Assembly (NCBI RefSeq): GCF_036898095.1
Contig: NC_090766.1
Location: 33,992,348-34,056,347 of the forward strand
Direction of reading: 5' to 3'
DNA: 64,000 bases
Origin: Palaemon carinicauda
Lineage: Eukaryota; Arthropoda; Malacostraca; Decapoda; Palaemonidae
In this document: in pieces, positions 1-10,530 of the stretch
Layout: the number at the start of each line of letters is the position of its first letter
Position numbering within the stretch: the first letter of the stretch is position 1
Translations under genes and position numbers: made by a program
The notes under the pieces: model-generated
The model's database searches: none
What the model was told of the DNA's origin: nothing
The model's input: the letters and a program-made list of their open reading frames with translations, nothing else

Positions 1-1
1 A

Positions 2-400
2 TATGCATTCCCACCAATCAAGATTGTCAACAAGGTACTGCAGAAGTTCGCCTCTCACGAAGGGACAAGGTTGACGTTAGTTGCTCCCCTCTGGCCCGCG
101 AGAGAATGGTTCACCGAGGTACTTCGATGGCTGGTAGACTTTCCAAGAAGTCTTCCTCTAAGAGTAGACCTGTTACGTCAGCCCCACGTAAAGAATGTAC
201 ACCAAGGCCTCCCCGCTCTTTGTCTGACTGCCTTCAGACTATCGAAAGACTCTCTAGAGCCAGAGGCTTTTCGAAGGAGGCAGCCAGTGCGATTGCAAGA
301 GCGAGGAGAGCTTCTACCATTAGAGTATACCAATCGAAGTGGGAAATCTTCCGAAACTGGTGCAAGTCAGTATCTGTATCCTCGTCCAGTACCTCTGTAG
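2..400 (+). CDS. DIRS-A1 ORF2 C-terminus (methyltransferase-like end of RT/RNase H polyprotein), partial
   Basis: This frame is open from base 2 to a stop at 400 and matches the C-terminal end of ORF2 in A2, A3 and A4. It begins in the YAFPP motif that follows RNase H, and carries the conserved LVAPLWPAREWF block of the domain often described as DAM-methyltransferase-like in DIRS elements. The reverse transcriptase and RNase H parts lie left of the window. It overlaps the start of the recombinase ORF in another frame by about 295 nt, the same arrangement as in A3. Only this terminal piece can be judged, and it has no internal stop. Confidence 0.85.
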   Translation, partial: YAFPPIKIVNKVLQKFASHEGTRLTLVAPLWPAREWFTEVLRWLVDFPRSLPLRVDLLRQPHVKNVHQGLPALCLTAFRLSKDSLEPEAFRRRQPVRLQERGELLPLEYTNRSGKSSETGASQYLYPRPVPL

Positions 401-1299
401 CCCATATCGCTGATTTTCTCTTACACCTGAGAAAGGTTCGCTCCCTTTCAGCTTCCACGATCAAGGGCTACAGGAGCATGTTGGCTTCGGTCTTCCGGCA
501 TAGAGGCTTAGATCTTTCCAACGATAAAGATCTACAAGATCTCCTTAAGTCTTTTGAAACCTCTAAGGAACGTCGTTTGGCTACTCCTGGATGGAACTTA
601 GACGTGGTCCTAAGGTTCCTCATGTCAGACAGGTTTGAGCCATTACATTCAGCCTCCCTGAAGGATCTCACTCTTAAGACTCTTTTCCTGGTGTGCTTGG
701 CCTCGGCTAAAAGAGTCAGTGAACTTCATGCCTTCAGCAAGAACATCGGTTTTTCTACAGAAAAAGCCACTTATTCTCTGCAACTTGGTTTCCTGGCCAA
801 GAATGAACTGCCTTCTCGTCCTTGGCCTAAATCTTTTGATATTCCTTGCTTATCAGAGATCGTAGGCAACGAACTGGAGAGAGTGTTATGTCCCGTTAGA
901 GCTCTTAAGTTCTATTTAGCTCATACTAAGCCATTACGAGGTAAATCTGAAGCGTTATGGTGTTCGGTTAGGAAACCATCCTTACCTATGTCAAAGAATG
1001 CTTTGTCATATTTTATCAGATTTTTAATACGAGAAGCCCATTCCCACTTGAGTGAGGAAGACCGATCTTTGCTTAAGGTTAAGACGCACGAGATTAGAGC
1101 TATAGCAACCTCCGTGGCCTTCAAGCAAAATAGATCTCTGCAAAGTATCATGGACGCGACCTTTTGGAGAAGCAAGTCAGTGTTCTCGTCATTTTACTTG
1201 AAAGATGTCCAGACTCTTTACGAGGACTGCTACACACTGGGTCCATTCGTAGTAGCGAGTGCAGTAGTGGGTGAGGGTTCTACCACTACACTTCCCTAA
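106..1299 (+). CDS. DIRS-A1 tyrosine recombinase (ORF3)
   Basis: A 397-residue open frame, the same length as in A3, encodes the tyrosine recombinase DIRS elements use instead of a DDE integrase to insert circular DNA intermediates. A basic Ser-rich N-terminus is followed by a SAM-like core-binding region (YQSKWEIF, then TIKGYRSML). The catalytic domain has the first Arg in KRVSEL (about residue 203), the H-x-x-R box HEIRA (about 328-331), a Trp in FWRSKS and the nucleophilic Tyr in SSFYL (about 364). The start could be ATG 106 or the in-frame ATG 127; 106 is used because A3 also has an ATG there, while A2 and A4 have GTG. No frameshift or stop is seen. Confidence 0.92.
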   Translation: MVHRGTSMAGRLSKKSSSKSRPVTSAPRKECTPRPPRSLSDCLQTIERLSRARGFSKEAASAIARARRASTIRVYQSKWEIFRNWCKSVSVSSSSTSVAHIADFLLHLRKVRSLSASTIKGYRSMLASVFRHRGLDLSNDKDLQDLLKSFETSKERRLATPGWNLDVVLRFLMSDRFEPLHSASLKDLTLKTLFLVCLASAKRVSELHAFSKNIGFSTEKATYSLQLGFLAKNELPSRPWPKSFDIPCLSEIVGNELERVLCPVRALKFYLAHTKPLRGKSEALWCSVRKPSLPMSKNALSYFIRFLIREAHSHLSEEDRSLLKVKTHEIRAIATSVAFKQNRSLQSIMDATFWRSKSVFSSFYLKDVQTLYEDCYTLGPFVVASAVVGEGSTTTLP

Positions 1300-1693
1300 T
1301 TCCAATATCCTTTTTAATCTGTCTCTTGAAATGTTTTTAATATTGTTTTATGGGTTATACGGAAGGCTAAGAAGCCTTTCGCATCCTGGTTGATTTGGCG
1401 GGTGGTCAAAGTCATTTCTTGAGAGCGCCCAGATTAGGGGTTTGATGAGGTCCTGTTAGTATGGGTTGCAACCCTTTATACTTCAGCTCCTGGGAGTCTT
1501 TCAGCATCCTAAGAGGATCGCTGGGCTTCGTGAGGAAGACAGACTTACAAGGCAGAGTAATCGTCTAAGTCGACTTCCTTACCAGGTACCTATATATTTT
1601 GGTTTTGTTATATTGATAACTGTCAAAAACTCTTAGCTTATACGCTGTAAACTTAATTAACTCTGGTCTCTACCCACCGCCTTGGGTGTGAAT

Positions 1694-1791
1694 CAGCTAT
1701 TATATATTCACCGGTTAAGTTAAATATTTAAAAATGATATTTTAATTATAAAATAAATTTTTGAATATACTTACCCGGTGAATATATAAAT
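1694..1791 (+). repeat. DIRS-A1 internal complementary region (ICR)
   Basis: The first half is complementary to the outer end of a DIRS-A left ITR (core TTCACCGGTTAAGTTAAAT). The second half is the reverse complement of this element's own right terminus (ACTTACCCGGTGAATATA). The two join near 1730. This end-to-end complement is the template thought to allow DIRS circle formation. Confidence 0.88.
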
Positions 1792-1832
1792 TAAAGGCCC
1801 TCCCTTCCTCCCCAATAGAGACGCAGCGGGAC

Positions 1833-2032
1833 GAGAAGAATTGAAGGGTTTGTTTACATGCAAGAGTGGTATCTGACCGATAGTTGGCGCTGGTGGGCAC
1901 ACCCGCAACCTTCATAGCGATCGCTCGCGAGTTTTTTGAGTGTGTTTTCTGTCGAGCCGCTGAGTAGCAGCTATTATATATTCACCGGGTAAGTATATTC
2001 AAAAATTTATTTTATAATTAAAATATCATTTT
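1833..2032 (+). repeat. DIRS-A1 right inverted terminal repeat
   Basis: The sequence is homologous to the right ITRs of A2 and A4 and is the inverse of their left ITRs. It includes the segment around 1895-1935 (CACCCGCAACCTTCATAGCG) and ends in GGTAAGTATATTC followed by an AT-rich tail. The tail extends beyond the part shared with left ITRs, as in classical DIRS-1. Confidence 0.85.
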
Positions 2033-2994
2033 ACTAACTACTGCAGTTTAAATTGTGTTAGACTTTTTGTGCCATTTAAAGAAATCTATTATCAAGATTA
2101 TTCTTGTTGATAAATATCTTGTCTTGTACTTTCAAAATTATTTTTGTTAAAAAGATATTTTTATTAAATAAAACTAAAGCATACTGTACTGGAAAGTGAC
2201 TTCTTAGAAATAATCTCTAGTTTGTTAAAAAGTAAAGTAGTACCCTGATGTAAAGAAATAATCTGAAAATTTTCTTTTCCTAATTTGGTACAAGCTTTAG
2301 TTATCCTTGCATCTCATAGAAGCATTAATTTTGGTATGGTAGAAAATCAATGGAAATGGTAAATGAATATTGACTTATGGCTCTGAAGTGAAGATATATG
2401 GTTTTGAACATGAAGTGTCAACATTACAAAGTGCGTGCTCTTAGCCATATTTGATTACACTTTTTATGTTTGTTGATATCAGCATAACACTTTGTTAAAT
2501 TATATGCTATCCTGGTATTCATTGAATGAGCTTTTTTACTGCTGTACAGTATATATAATTGTTTACATAGTTTATATATGAAAGATGTATTTTAATGTTA
2601 CTGTTCTTGAAATATTTTATTTTAATTGTTCAATACTTATACGTAGTTTATTTTTTTCCTTCTTTCCTTTCCTCAATAGGCTTTTTTTCCCTGTTGGAGC
2701 CCTTGGCCTTATAGCATCTTGCTTTATCAGCTAGGGTTGTAGCTTAGATAGTAATGATTATAAAAGTATAATGGTATTTAGACAGTTAACACTCATTTTA
2801 GTTATGGCTACTTATTTTTAAATCATGGAACTGTGATCTCATTTAAGTAAAGTAGCTTGTCTTCCCTTGAGATTTTTTGAGTATTAGTATTGCCTTTGCT
2901 ATGTTGAATTAATCTTTTGAGACCTTACTATCATTTTTCTTTGCATGCAATGTAGTTGTGGTGGACCCCTTTCAATATCCTTTTACATTTGTAG
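2033..2994 (+). other. Intron of host acyl-CoA dehydrogenase gene (AT-rich, no coding signal)
   Basis: This is AT-rich sequence between the A1 right end and the first visible exon. It contains a 5'-truncated LINE/SINE tail (2575-2765, listed separately) and ends in a pyrimidine-rich acceptor tract closing with TTTGTAG at 2994. No other gene or RNA was recognised here. Confidence 0.8.
2575..2765 (+). repeat. 5'-truncated LINE/SINE tail repeat
   Basis: It shares the block TTCCCTGTTGGAGCCCTTGG, then TAGGGTTGTAGCTTAG and a short TAAT-type tail, with copies at 6785-6905, 12190-12842, 16785-16968, 49316-49850 and 59718-60052. All are in + orientation. Only the 3' part is present here. Confidence 0.8.
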
Positions 2995-3149
2995 GCGGAT
3001 CCGATGTCAGCGGATCAACCGAGACCGTCGCCTTGGAGCAGGAAGATGGATCCCACTTACTCTTTGGTTATAAGTGGTTCAGCTCTGCAACTGACTCAGA
3101 CATGACACTAACTCTGGCCAATATCATCTCTGAAACACAACCAGAACCA
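2995..3149 (+). CDS. Acyl-CoA dehydrogenase exon (middle beta domain)
   Basis: The exon begins after the acceptor CATTTGTAG, completes a Gly codon, and encodes the GGSDVSGSTETV motif, the AidB-family version of the substrate/FAD-contacting loop, then YKWFSSATDSDMTLTLA. It ends on a codon boundary before GTGAGT (3150-3155). An open reading continues upstream to 2958, but the strong polypyrimidine tract at 2967-2994 and the family alignment favour splicing at 2995. Phase 0 at the 3' end matches the next exon. Confidence 0.9.
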
Positions 3150-5371
3150 GTGAGTATGTTGATAAGTGCAAAACGTTTCATTGCACATTCTCGTAACTAA
3201 ATCCTATGAACGAGTTTAATCATACATGACACACTTTATCTCTATAACATAGTCAGAACCAGTGAGTGTGTCAATAGGTATAAAGGTATCTTGTACATTT
3301 TCATTAAAAAACAAGAGCTAATGAGAAATTTTAATCGGGCATGGCATTTGCATATTTTAATAATTAATTTCTTGGCTGAATTTTTGGATATGTAATTATA
3401 AATAATAGTAGTTGAATAGCACTTTAATTCTTTATACAATTTAATAAGTTTTTGTTGATTATATTTTTTCTTTGATGAAAATTTCCAAATAGGATTTTAA
3501 AAAGCACTGCTTATTTGTGCCGAATTATAAGTATTTTCTAAGAAAGATGAAATTGTTATTGAAATGAGATTAAAGTCCTGTACTTCTTAGAAAGTGAAAA
3601 GATACATGTATACTTTCGCTTTTGACTTCAACGTTAACCAGAGAAGTAGTCAAGATATTAAGACCAAGAAGGTGGATGTTTACAACATTAATAGGTTATT
3701 ACTTGGCAAAAACAAATTTATGTATAAATAGCAAACATGATTTTGTAGTTTGTTTTATGTAGTTCAGATTATGATATCCTGCTATTAGAAGTACAGTACT
3801 GTCATGAAGTATTTTATTATCAGAAACCTCAAGTTTAGTATAAAGGTAGAGCCCCTTACAATTGAACAAATTTTATTTGATCCCCCATTTCATTTTATAT
3901 TGGGGATACCTCAATCTGGTGAAAGGGTTTGTGCTGTACTAGTCAGGGCCATCCATACTTAGTTGGTTTGCTGTGATCAATCAGACAAAAGTCTCCCATC
4001 ATTATCAATCTGCAGTGGCCAGTGTGGTGATGAAAACTGACCAAATCCCAGACATGAATAAGGACACTTCTCAGGCCTTTGTCCTTCAGTGGACTAGGAA
4101 TGGCTGCATTTGTTGTTGTTTATTTTAGATTATAAAATCCATTCAGTCTTAAAATTCCTCCAAAGATATGTGTACATCATTCTAGAATATCAATGCAATA
4201 CTCTCAGTACACAGTACATTTAAACAGGCAGATATTTATAGACTCTATTAAGGTACTTTTGTCTCTATCCTTTACTTGTACAAGTTTACTGCATTTTCCC
4301 ATTTTGTAAAAGTATATAGCTTTTTCACGATGAGGATTTGTGAACCAACTCCTCCTGTTACACTTTGGCATTGAATGGCATCTTCCATCACAGTTTAATG
4401 TTTTAAAGGCTGCTTATGAATGCCAGAGGCAAGAGACAGTGACAGTGGCCTGCTAATTGGACAATTCTCTAGACTAACCATATATACATATGATCCGCGC
4501 CTAAGCCCCCTCTCCACCCAAGCTACGACCATGGAGGGCCAGACAATGGCTGCTGATGACTCAATAGGTAGAACTATAGGCTCCCCAAATCCCCCATCCT
4601 TTCTCTCATAAGGATATTGAAGCGCAGACACTAAAAGAAACCATCGAGCTTGAGAGAGAATCTAATTCTAGTCCAGACAGGAACGTTTCTAGTAAGCCAC
4701 CAAAATTCAGACCATATTTTCCAAATTCTATAAACACAACTGTGAATTAACAAGGTTAATTGTGTCATCCTAGACAGCTGTAAGCTATGTTGTAATCTAT
4801 CTCAGCTCTTGCACAATGAGTTTCTAAAATAACTGTTGGTCCTATGCAGGTTTTTCTCCCAGCATATCGGGAGAATCTAAAGTTTTTTTTAGTCTGCTCA
4901 CTTCATGAATATTGCTTCTATTGAATATTTAAAGATTATGGTATTTGAGATGTTTTAGAAGGTATGAACTTTTGGACAAGACTAACCCTTCATTTGGTGT
5001 TAGGGAAAACTTAGTCCTTTGGCAGACACTATTTGTTATGAACTCAAGCTAACTACTTCATGGTTATTCAGGAATAGTGAGGCAGGTTTAGACTTTTTTT
5101 TTTGAATTGTCGTTTGTCTGATTGCTTTATTCTAAGGTAGATTTACCAAACCACTATATAAGACTCTCAGTTCCATGGGAATGTTTATAAAACATTAGCT
5201 ATTTCCATGATTTTAAATTGACAGTATTTCAGTACAGTAAAATATAGTGCAGTACTGTACTGTATTTTAAAACATATTCAAGTCCACCAGTGAAGTATAA
5301 TGTAATTATCAAATGTTAAAAAAACAATTTCACATAGCTATAGTTAATCATTTATTTATTTTACTTTTCAG
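3150..5371 (+). other. Intron, 2.2 kb, no gene
   Basis: AT-rich intron with GTGAGT donor and TTACTTTTCAG acceptor. The only recognisable insertion is an antisense SINE copy at 4398-4655. Confidence 0.85.
4398..4655 (-). repeat. tRNA-derived SINE, antisense, head missing
   Basis: The reverse complement matches the body and tail of the SINE at 33197-33520, including the segments CTGAGTCATCAG/TGACTCAATAGG, CCTAGC..GGGTGGGGAG, and the tail (GTTTTAAAGG inverted at 4398). The tRNA-like promoter head is not recognisable. Confidence 0.75.
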
Positions 5372-5465
5372 AAACCACGAGGCCTCACAATGTTCTATTT
5401 GGAAACTCGAAAAGAAAATGGAAAGCTAAATGGCATTGAAATTGTAAAGCTCAAGAATAAACTAG
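5372..5465 (+). CDS. Acyl-CoA dehydrogenase exon
   Basis: This 94-nt exon encodes KPRGLTMFYLETRKENGKLN and on to IEIVKLKNKLG, the strand-rich end of the middle domain that precedes the conserved LGTR motif. It starts in phase 0 after TTTTCAG and ends in phase 1 before GTAAGT. The split Gly codon is completed by GG at 17113. Confidence 0.9.
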
Positions 5466-5716
5466 GTAAGTTTTATTATATGAATTACTTTTTTTCTTGA
5501 GAGTAAAGGAAATTCAAAATAAATGATTGTTTTGTATATACAAAATAAGGATTTATGTAGACTGTGCTTTAGGACTGAATTGTATTGACTGCAAATCTTA
5601 TATATAGAAGGTGTAAAGATGCTCTCTTGAAAGGCCTAACCATTCTCTATTTCAGCCATGCCCCATAGTATACTGTATACAGTAGTTTCAGTCTGGGAAG
5701 GACACATCCTTATCAT

Positions 5717-5872
5717 GTTTAAAGGTTTTAAAGGCCGCTCATGAATAGCAGAGGATCAGACAATGACTGCTGATGACTCAGCAGGTAGACCTATAGGCTC
5801 CCCCAAAACCATCATCCTTAGCTCACAAGGATGGGGAGGTTGCAGACACTACAAGAAACTGAGTTTGAGTTA
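5717..5872 (-). repeat. tRNA-derived SINE, antisense, internally deleted
   Basis: Shares GCTGATGACTCAGCAGGTAG, TATAGGCTCCCCC and CTTAGCTCACAAGGATGG with the other two copies in inverted sense. About 110 bases are missing between the tail and the body relative to 4398-4655. Confidence 0.7.
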
Positions 5873-6119
5873 TTTAGGTAGGAAAGCAATTGAAGAGAGG
5901 GCGTGAGGAGGGCTTGGAAAAAAACTGTTATGGGGAGAAGATTGAGTGAGAGGCAGAGAATTAGATGGCGAGATAAGGTGAAGGATGATATAGAGAAAAT
6001 CAATTGAAGTAGACAGTAGATCTTCAGTTTGGTTGAACTTTCAGTTTAGAAATTACTCAATGATTGATCAGAGTCCAGGTGGAAGTGGACAAATAATTCT
6101 GAATACTATTATTCAAACT

Positions 6120-6905
6120 CACAGTTCATATGTTTGCATTATATTATTGTAAGTAGATCAAAGACAGTGGCACCTCAGCATCCTGATCATTACATTGATA
6201 ATGTCTCTTTAATTATGTACAACTTATTTAAAATTCTAGGTGCGATTCTTCATTGTAAATGTACTTTTGAGAAACACATCCAGTGTGTTTCATCTTCTGT
6301 TGCACAAATATTTGCTATATTGAGAAAGCCTCAAGATTTTGAGTGATCAGTCTATCCTAAGGAAATGTTTTAATTCTTTCATTCTACCTTCTTTTGAGTA
6401 TTATTCTACTGTATGGTCTTCAGGTGCTGACTCTTATCTTGCTTTGTTGGACAAACACTTCCAGTTATATGCAATTTGCATATGAATTTTTATCATTCCG
6501 ACTACCATCCTGTACCTAGTACCATACTCAATTTTTTTAATGAAGCACATTTGCATGGACTCGCAGCGGTGCCCTTTTAGCTCGGAAAAGTTTCGTGATA
6601 TCTGATTGGTTAGAATTATCTCATCCAACCAATCAGCGAGCAGGAAACTTTTCCGAGCTAAAAGGGCACCCCTGCGAGTTGGTGCAACTCTGCCTCACTA
6701 AAAAAAATTGACTATAGGTATGCAGTTGAGGGTTGTTATAGATCTTGAAACATTTTGTATATTTATTATATCTCATATCGTTTATTCCGTATTTCTCCTT
6801 TTCCTTTCTGCACTGAGCTGCTTTCCTGTTGGATCCCTTGGGCTTGTAGCATCATGCTTTTAAAACAAGGCTTATGGTTTGGCTAGTACTGTAATAAAAA
6901 TACAG
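6120..6905 (+). pseudogene. LINE reverse transcriptase C-terminal remnant with 3' tail
   Basis: A decayed reading of 6134-6346 contains FKILGAILHCKCTFEKHI followed by VSSSVAQ and ILRK, the pattern of the RT C-terminal region in jockey/CR1-like LINEs. Homology continues in shifted frames to about 6475 (FEYYST..WSSGADSYL). After an inserted MITE the same unit continues with the tail block TTCCTGTTGGATCCCTTGGG and TTGGCTAGTACTGTAATAAA. This places the tail carried by the short repeats in this window at the 3' end of a LINE. It is broken by stops, so it is a fossil. Confidence 0.65.
6525..6714. mobile_element. TA-flanked palindromic MITE (mariner-like)
   Basis: The ends CTCAATTTTTTTAATGA and the inverse of TCACTAAAAAAAATTGAC face each other and are flanked by TA on both sides (6525-6526, 6713-6714). 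Inside, arms of about 37 bases (GTGCCCTTTTAGCTCGGAAA and its inverse) enclose a short centre, so nearly the whole 186 bp folds back. It has no coding capacity. The TA flank and size suggest a mariner/Tc1-type non-autonomous element; the superfamily is inferred. Confidence 0.75.
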
Positions 6906-7269
6906 TAACATGCTACACGCAATTTTTTTTACCTTTGACTAAACCATGGTTCCTACTAATGTACTTTTCTTCCATCTAGCTTTCCAGCCACTTAACTTCA
7001 ACTTCACTTAGTTGGTGATTGGCCTCGCAGTTCCAAATTACACAATTCACAGTTCCAGGTCATATGGCCCAAATTCATAAATTCAACCCATATTTAATCT
7101 TACTCATGGCTCCCAGACCTTCATGCTGGACAAGGGATACTTTTAGTTCACATTTGGAAACCTCCTACAATTGTAAATTCTTGCTCATGAGCTCATCTCA
7201 ACATCGTGGTATTATCCAGAGGTTTTATTTTATTTAAGTCATTCTATAATAGTTACAGTTGGAATAGCC

Positions 7270-7460
7270 ATTTGTTCCGTAACCGAAATACAAACCACGC
7301 TATTTACATAGGGTTTACTTTCGGCGTAGCTGAAAGGACGAGCCATTAGAATTTAACGAGGGTGTATTACCCCCGCGCTAGTTAGCGGGGGGTAGGGGAG
7401 TGGTAGCTAGCTACCCCTCCCCCCTCACACACCGGTGAACTGCTTCACTTCACTTTTGGC
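7270..7460 (+). repeat. DIRS-B1 left inverted terminal repeat
   Basis: The segment around 7360-7460 (CCCCGCGCTAGTTAGCGGGG, GGTAGCTAGCTACC, CACACCGGTGAACTG) reappears inverted at 15842-15990. The outermost 40 bases are complemented in the ICR. Confidence 0.9.
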
Positions 7461-8300
7461 TCGGACAATGAACAGACATCTCTGTCCCGTCCTCGCATGG
7501 CAGCCATTAATGCTTTGTCTTACTAATTACTTACTTTTCTTATACTTAATATATATGTAAACATTCTTATGTTTATGTATATATTTGAGTATAGAAATAC
7601 AGTAAGTTTCCTTTTTAGTGTTTGTGCTGTGTGTGTGTGTGTGTAGGAAGTCCACTCATTGTACGACATCTTCTCCGTGTGGTCTCAGGCCACGGTGACT
7701 TTTCATGGGTCGCGATCTCTCCCTTGGTCCTTCGGTCTCCCTTCGGCGGGCACCGTGGGGAATCGTCATCGCTGGATTCTACTTACTAATATGTTTCTCC
7801 GCTGTTCCTCCTTCCCTACGGGGAACTTGGTCTATCAGCGTGGGGAACTTGGGAGTTTTGTTTGACTAAGGTCTCTCTCTCTCTCCTTGAGTTCGTTCAC
7901 CTTTTTATTATTATTACATATTACGGTAGCTTCCTTCCCGTTGTGGGTTAAATTGCTTCCGTTTATTTTGTCTCAATTATTTTTTTATTTAAATCTAATT
8001 GCATTTGTTAACTTTTCAGCTTCTGTGTAGAACGCTTCCCTTCGGGGTTCATTCGTTCTTACGATTAGTAACATTCTTAGTTGAATTACATATTTATAAT
8101 TGTTTTAATTCTGTTTTGTTACAGTTCTCCGCCTTCCCTCCCCCTTCCCGTGAGTGGCAGTGGGGAAGGAGGGCGCATTCCTGTGTGTAATTTAATTCTT
8201 ATTATTCTTTCCCGCGGGGGTTCCTCTTCGGAGTTCCCCCGGGGGAATTAATGTTAACTAATTGTTTTATTTTCACAGTTAACTATCTAGTTTTTTCGTT
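7461..8300 (+). other. DIRS-B1 5' leader with conserved acceptor-like sites and hairpins
   Basis: Non-coding leader, alignable with 17726-18562 (B2) and 41347-42015 (B3). It carries a GT-rich tract (7630-7647) and three pyrimidine-AG sites conserved in all three copies: near 8020 (AACTTTTCAG), 8125 (TTTTGTTACAG) and 8280 (ATTTTCACAG). It also has TTCG-loop hairpins such as CTCTTCGGAG near 8228. Confidence 0.6.
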
Positions 8301-9295
8301 TGCCTAATGTGCCTACGAAGCAGAGCTGTTCTGTTGGGTCCTGGGGAGTCTGCCGTTACCGCCTCCTCTACGTCTTCGTCATGGGCGTGTTCCTTCTCCA
8401 AGAAGTTCTCCCGTGACAATTGTCAGCTCCTTAGTTCATATAGAACGCTCAGGAGGTTCGCCTCCTTGGGTGGGTTCTTCCCTTCCGAGGGAGGTTACCT
8501 TCCCAGGTATGAGTTTTTTCCCCTTCAGGGGGGTTTCTTCTCCTACCTTAATTTTTGTCTGGTCCTCGGGCGGTTGTGCTCTTGGTGCTGAGCTACCGCT
8601 TTTGTAACCATGCTCAAGGGGCTGAGCGGTTGCAAGGCCGGACCATGGTGTTAGTGCGATTTTGCTTTTGGTGCTGAGCGGTCGCACTTGCAGCTACGCT
8701 CAAGGGGCTGAGCAACTGCAGGAGCTCCTCTTCGGAGGGTTGCTCTTTATGGTCAGCTTGCTGATCCAACGGCCCTAAGGGGCGCCTTCATCAGTCTCTT
8801 CTACGAAGTGTTCTTCTTTCTCGTTCGCGAGAGAGGACACTCATAGAGACTCCTCTTCGGAGGACTCCCTACTGCTGTTGTTGCTGAAGGCTCAGTTCCC
8901 CCCTCCGAACATCTTCGAGGGGGCAGCTGAGTCCAACGGTCTCTCCTGCGAGTGTCTCTCCCCCTCGGGGGAGTTCACTAACAGAGACTCCTCTTCGGAG
9001 GACTGATGATGGTGGTCCTGTCCATGGTCGTCCTCATCTTCAGCCGCAGAGGATCCTCCTCGACGAGAACAGACTGTTGCTGCTGCTTCTCTAGACCTGC
9101 GATCTTCGACATCTGCCAGATCTTCTTGTCTTCCTTCTCCGTTCCTGGACGCAGTAGCGCTGTGGGCGCCTCCACCCCGTTTTCCAAATGGGCGCCGGTC
9201 CCTTCGGTGCTAAGGGCTTATCTCACATGGGAGTAAGCCCTTTGGTGCCAGACTTTTTTACCTGTGCTACCTCGTCCTACTGCCCGCAGTAGTTC

Positions 9296-9795
9296 GCAAA
9301 TGTTCCTGATGTGCGCAATGCGCGCCAACGCGCCCTCGCGCCCACGATCTCCGGATCTGGGCGCAAGTCTCCTGCTGTGGACCAGACTTATGCTGAATCG
9401 ACCTGATCGCCAACTCTTCTGAATCCTTCTGTGCGGCTAAGCGCCATGCGCGCCTATGGTCTCCTGAACGCCCACAATCGCCAGCTTGCCAGCGCACATC
9501 TGGTCACCCTTTCCTGATGTGCGCATTGCGCACCAACGTTCGCCCTCGCGCCCACAATCTCCGGATCTGGGCACAGGCAGGGAGGTTGTTCTTCACTGAA
9601 CTCCACGTACACCTGCACGCCAGCTCGCATCTGCGCCACCTTCCTGATATGCGCATGTGCGCCATCGTTCGCCCACGCGCCCATGATCTTCGGATCTGGG
9701 CGCAGGCAAGGACATTTTCCTGATATGTGCATACGCGCCATCGTTCGCCCACGCGCCCATGATCTTCGGATCTGGGCGCAGGCAAGGAGTTATTC
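9296..9795 (+). repeat. Degenerate tandem repeats in DIRS-B1 ORF1
   Basis: A unit of roughly 60-70 bases with CTGATGTGCGCA, GCGCCCACGATCTCCGGATC and TGGGCGCA recurs about four times; the last two copies (about 9645-9790) are nearly identical. In one frame the core reads SRPRSPDLGA. Confidence 0.75.
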
Positions 9796-10159
9796 CTTCG
9801 CCTCCTCGCCGACGATCTCTCATACATCTGGCCGCGCATTTCTCAGCTGGCCACACAACTACGCTCCTACGATCTCCTGGTTCCTGCCTCGTCACGCAGT
9901 TCAAGAAGTTCCTTCGCTAGCGCACAGGCGCTCACAGGTTGTTCTAGACTTACAGCGCCTCTACTTCACCGCCGCCCAAGAGATACCTAAGTTAGCGCAC
10001 AGGCGCTCACAGGCATCCCTGGGCTCTCCTTACGCACCAGCGATCCTCTACGCACCCGCGCGATTCGTCGCCTGCGCACAAGCGTTTTCAACGCCAACGC
10101 CTCAATCATCGTAGGTTTCCTACGCGCCCGCGCGTTAACTCTCCTGTACGCGAGCGGTC

Positions 10160-10530
10160 GATATGCGCCACCGCTTGCCAACGCGCCATCGCTTGCCAAA
10201 CACGCCATCGCTTGACCACGCGCCATCGCTCGCCAACACGCGCCATCGCTCGCCAACACGCCTTCGCCCACCTACGAGCCATCGCTCGCCAGGTCGCGCC
10301 ATCAGTCTCCCGGCCGCCTGCGCTTGCCCTTACGCCCACGCACCCGCGCACACGCAAACCTGTGTTCGCCCGCGCGCGAACCAGCGATTTTCCATCGCTC
10401 GAGCGCCAGTGCTATTCCCGCCAGCGAGCCATCGCTCGCCGAACGCGCCATCGCTCGCCAACGCGCCATTGCTCGCCAACGCGCCATCCCTCGCCAATGC
10501 GCCATCGCTCGCCTACACGCCATCGGTCTC
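10160..10530 (+). repeat. 18-bp tandem repeats (RS-like) in DIRS-B1 ORF1
   Basis: The unit ACGCGCCATCGCTCGCCA repeats in two blocks (10165-10300 and 10430-10520). It is a multiple of three and reads RHRSPT in one frame and NAPSLA in another. Confidence 0.85.

Larger units (their letters stand above)
1..2032 (+). mobile_element. DIRS-A1: 3' part of a DIRS retrotransposon, cut by the window edge
   Basis: The window opens inside ORF2 of a DIRS-type retrotransposon. Visible in order are the ORF2 C-terminus, an intact tyrosine recombinase ORF, an untranslated 3' region, an internal complementary region and the right inverted terminal repeat. The right end is placed near 2032 because the reverse complement of the last 60 bases reappears in the ICR at 1694-1791. 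Coding and terminal sequences are close to A2 and A4 (same ITR core GGTGAATATATAA) and more distant from A3. It lies in the intron upstream of the first visible host exon, in the same orientation as the gene. Confidence 0.93.
5466..7269 (+). other. Intron segment left of DIRS-B1
   Basis: Intronic sequence holding an antisense SINE fragment (5717-5872), a decayed LINE 3' end (6120-6905) and a MITE inside that LINE (6525-6714). No cellular gene is seen. Confidence 0.8.

Noticed and set aside
2958..2994. Upstream extension of the first visible exon
   Set aside because: The sequence is a pyrimidine-rich acceptor tract and the encoded residues do not fit the family before GGSD.
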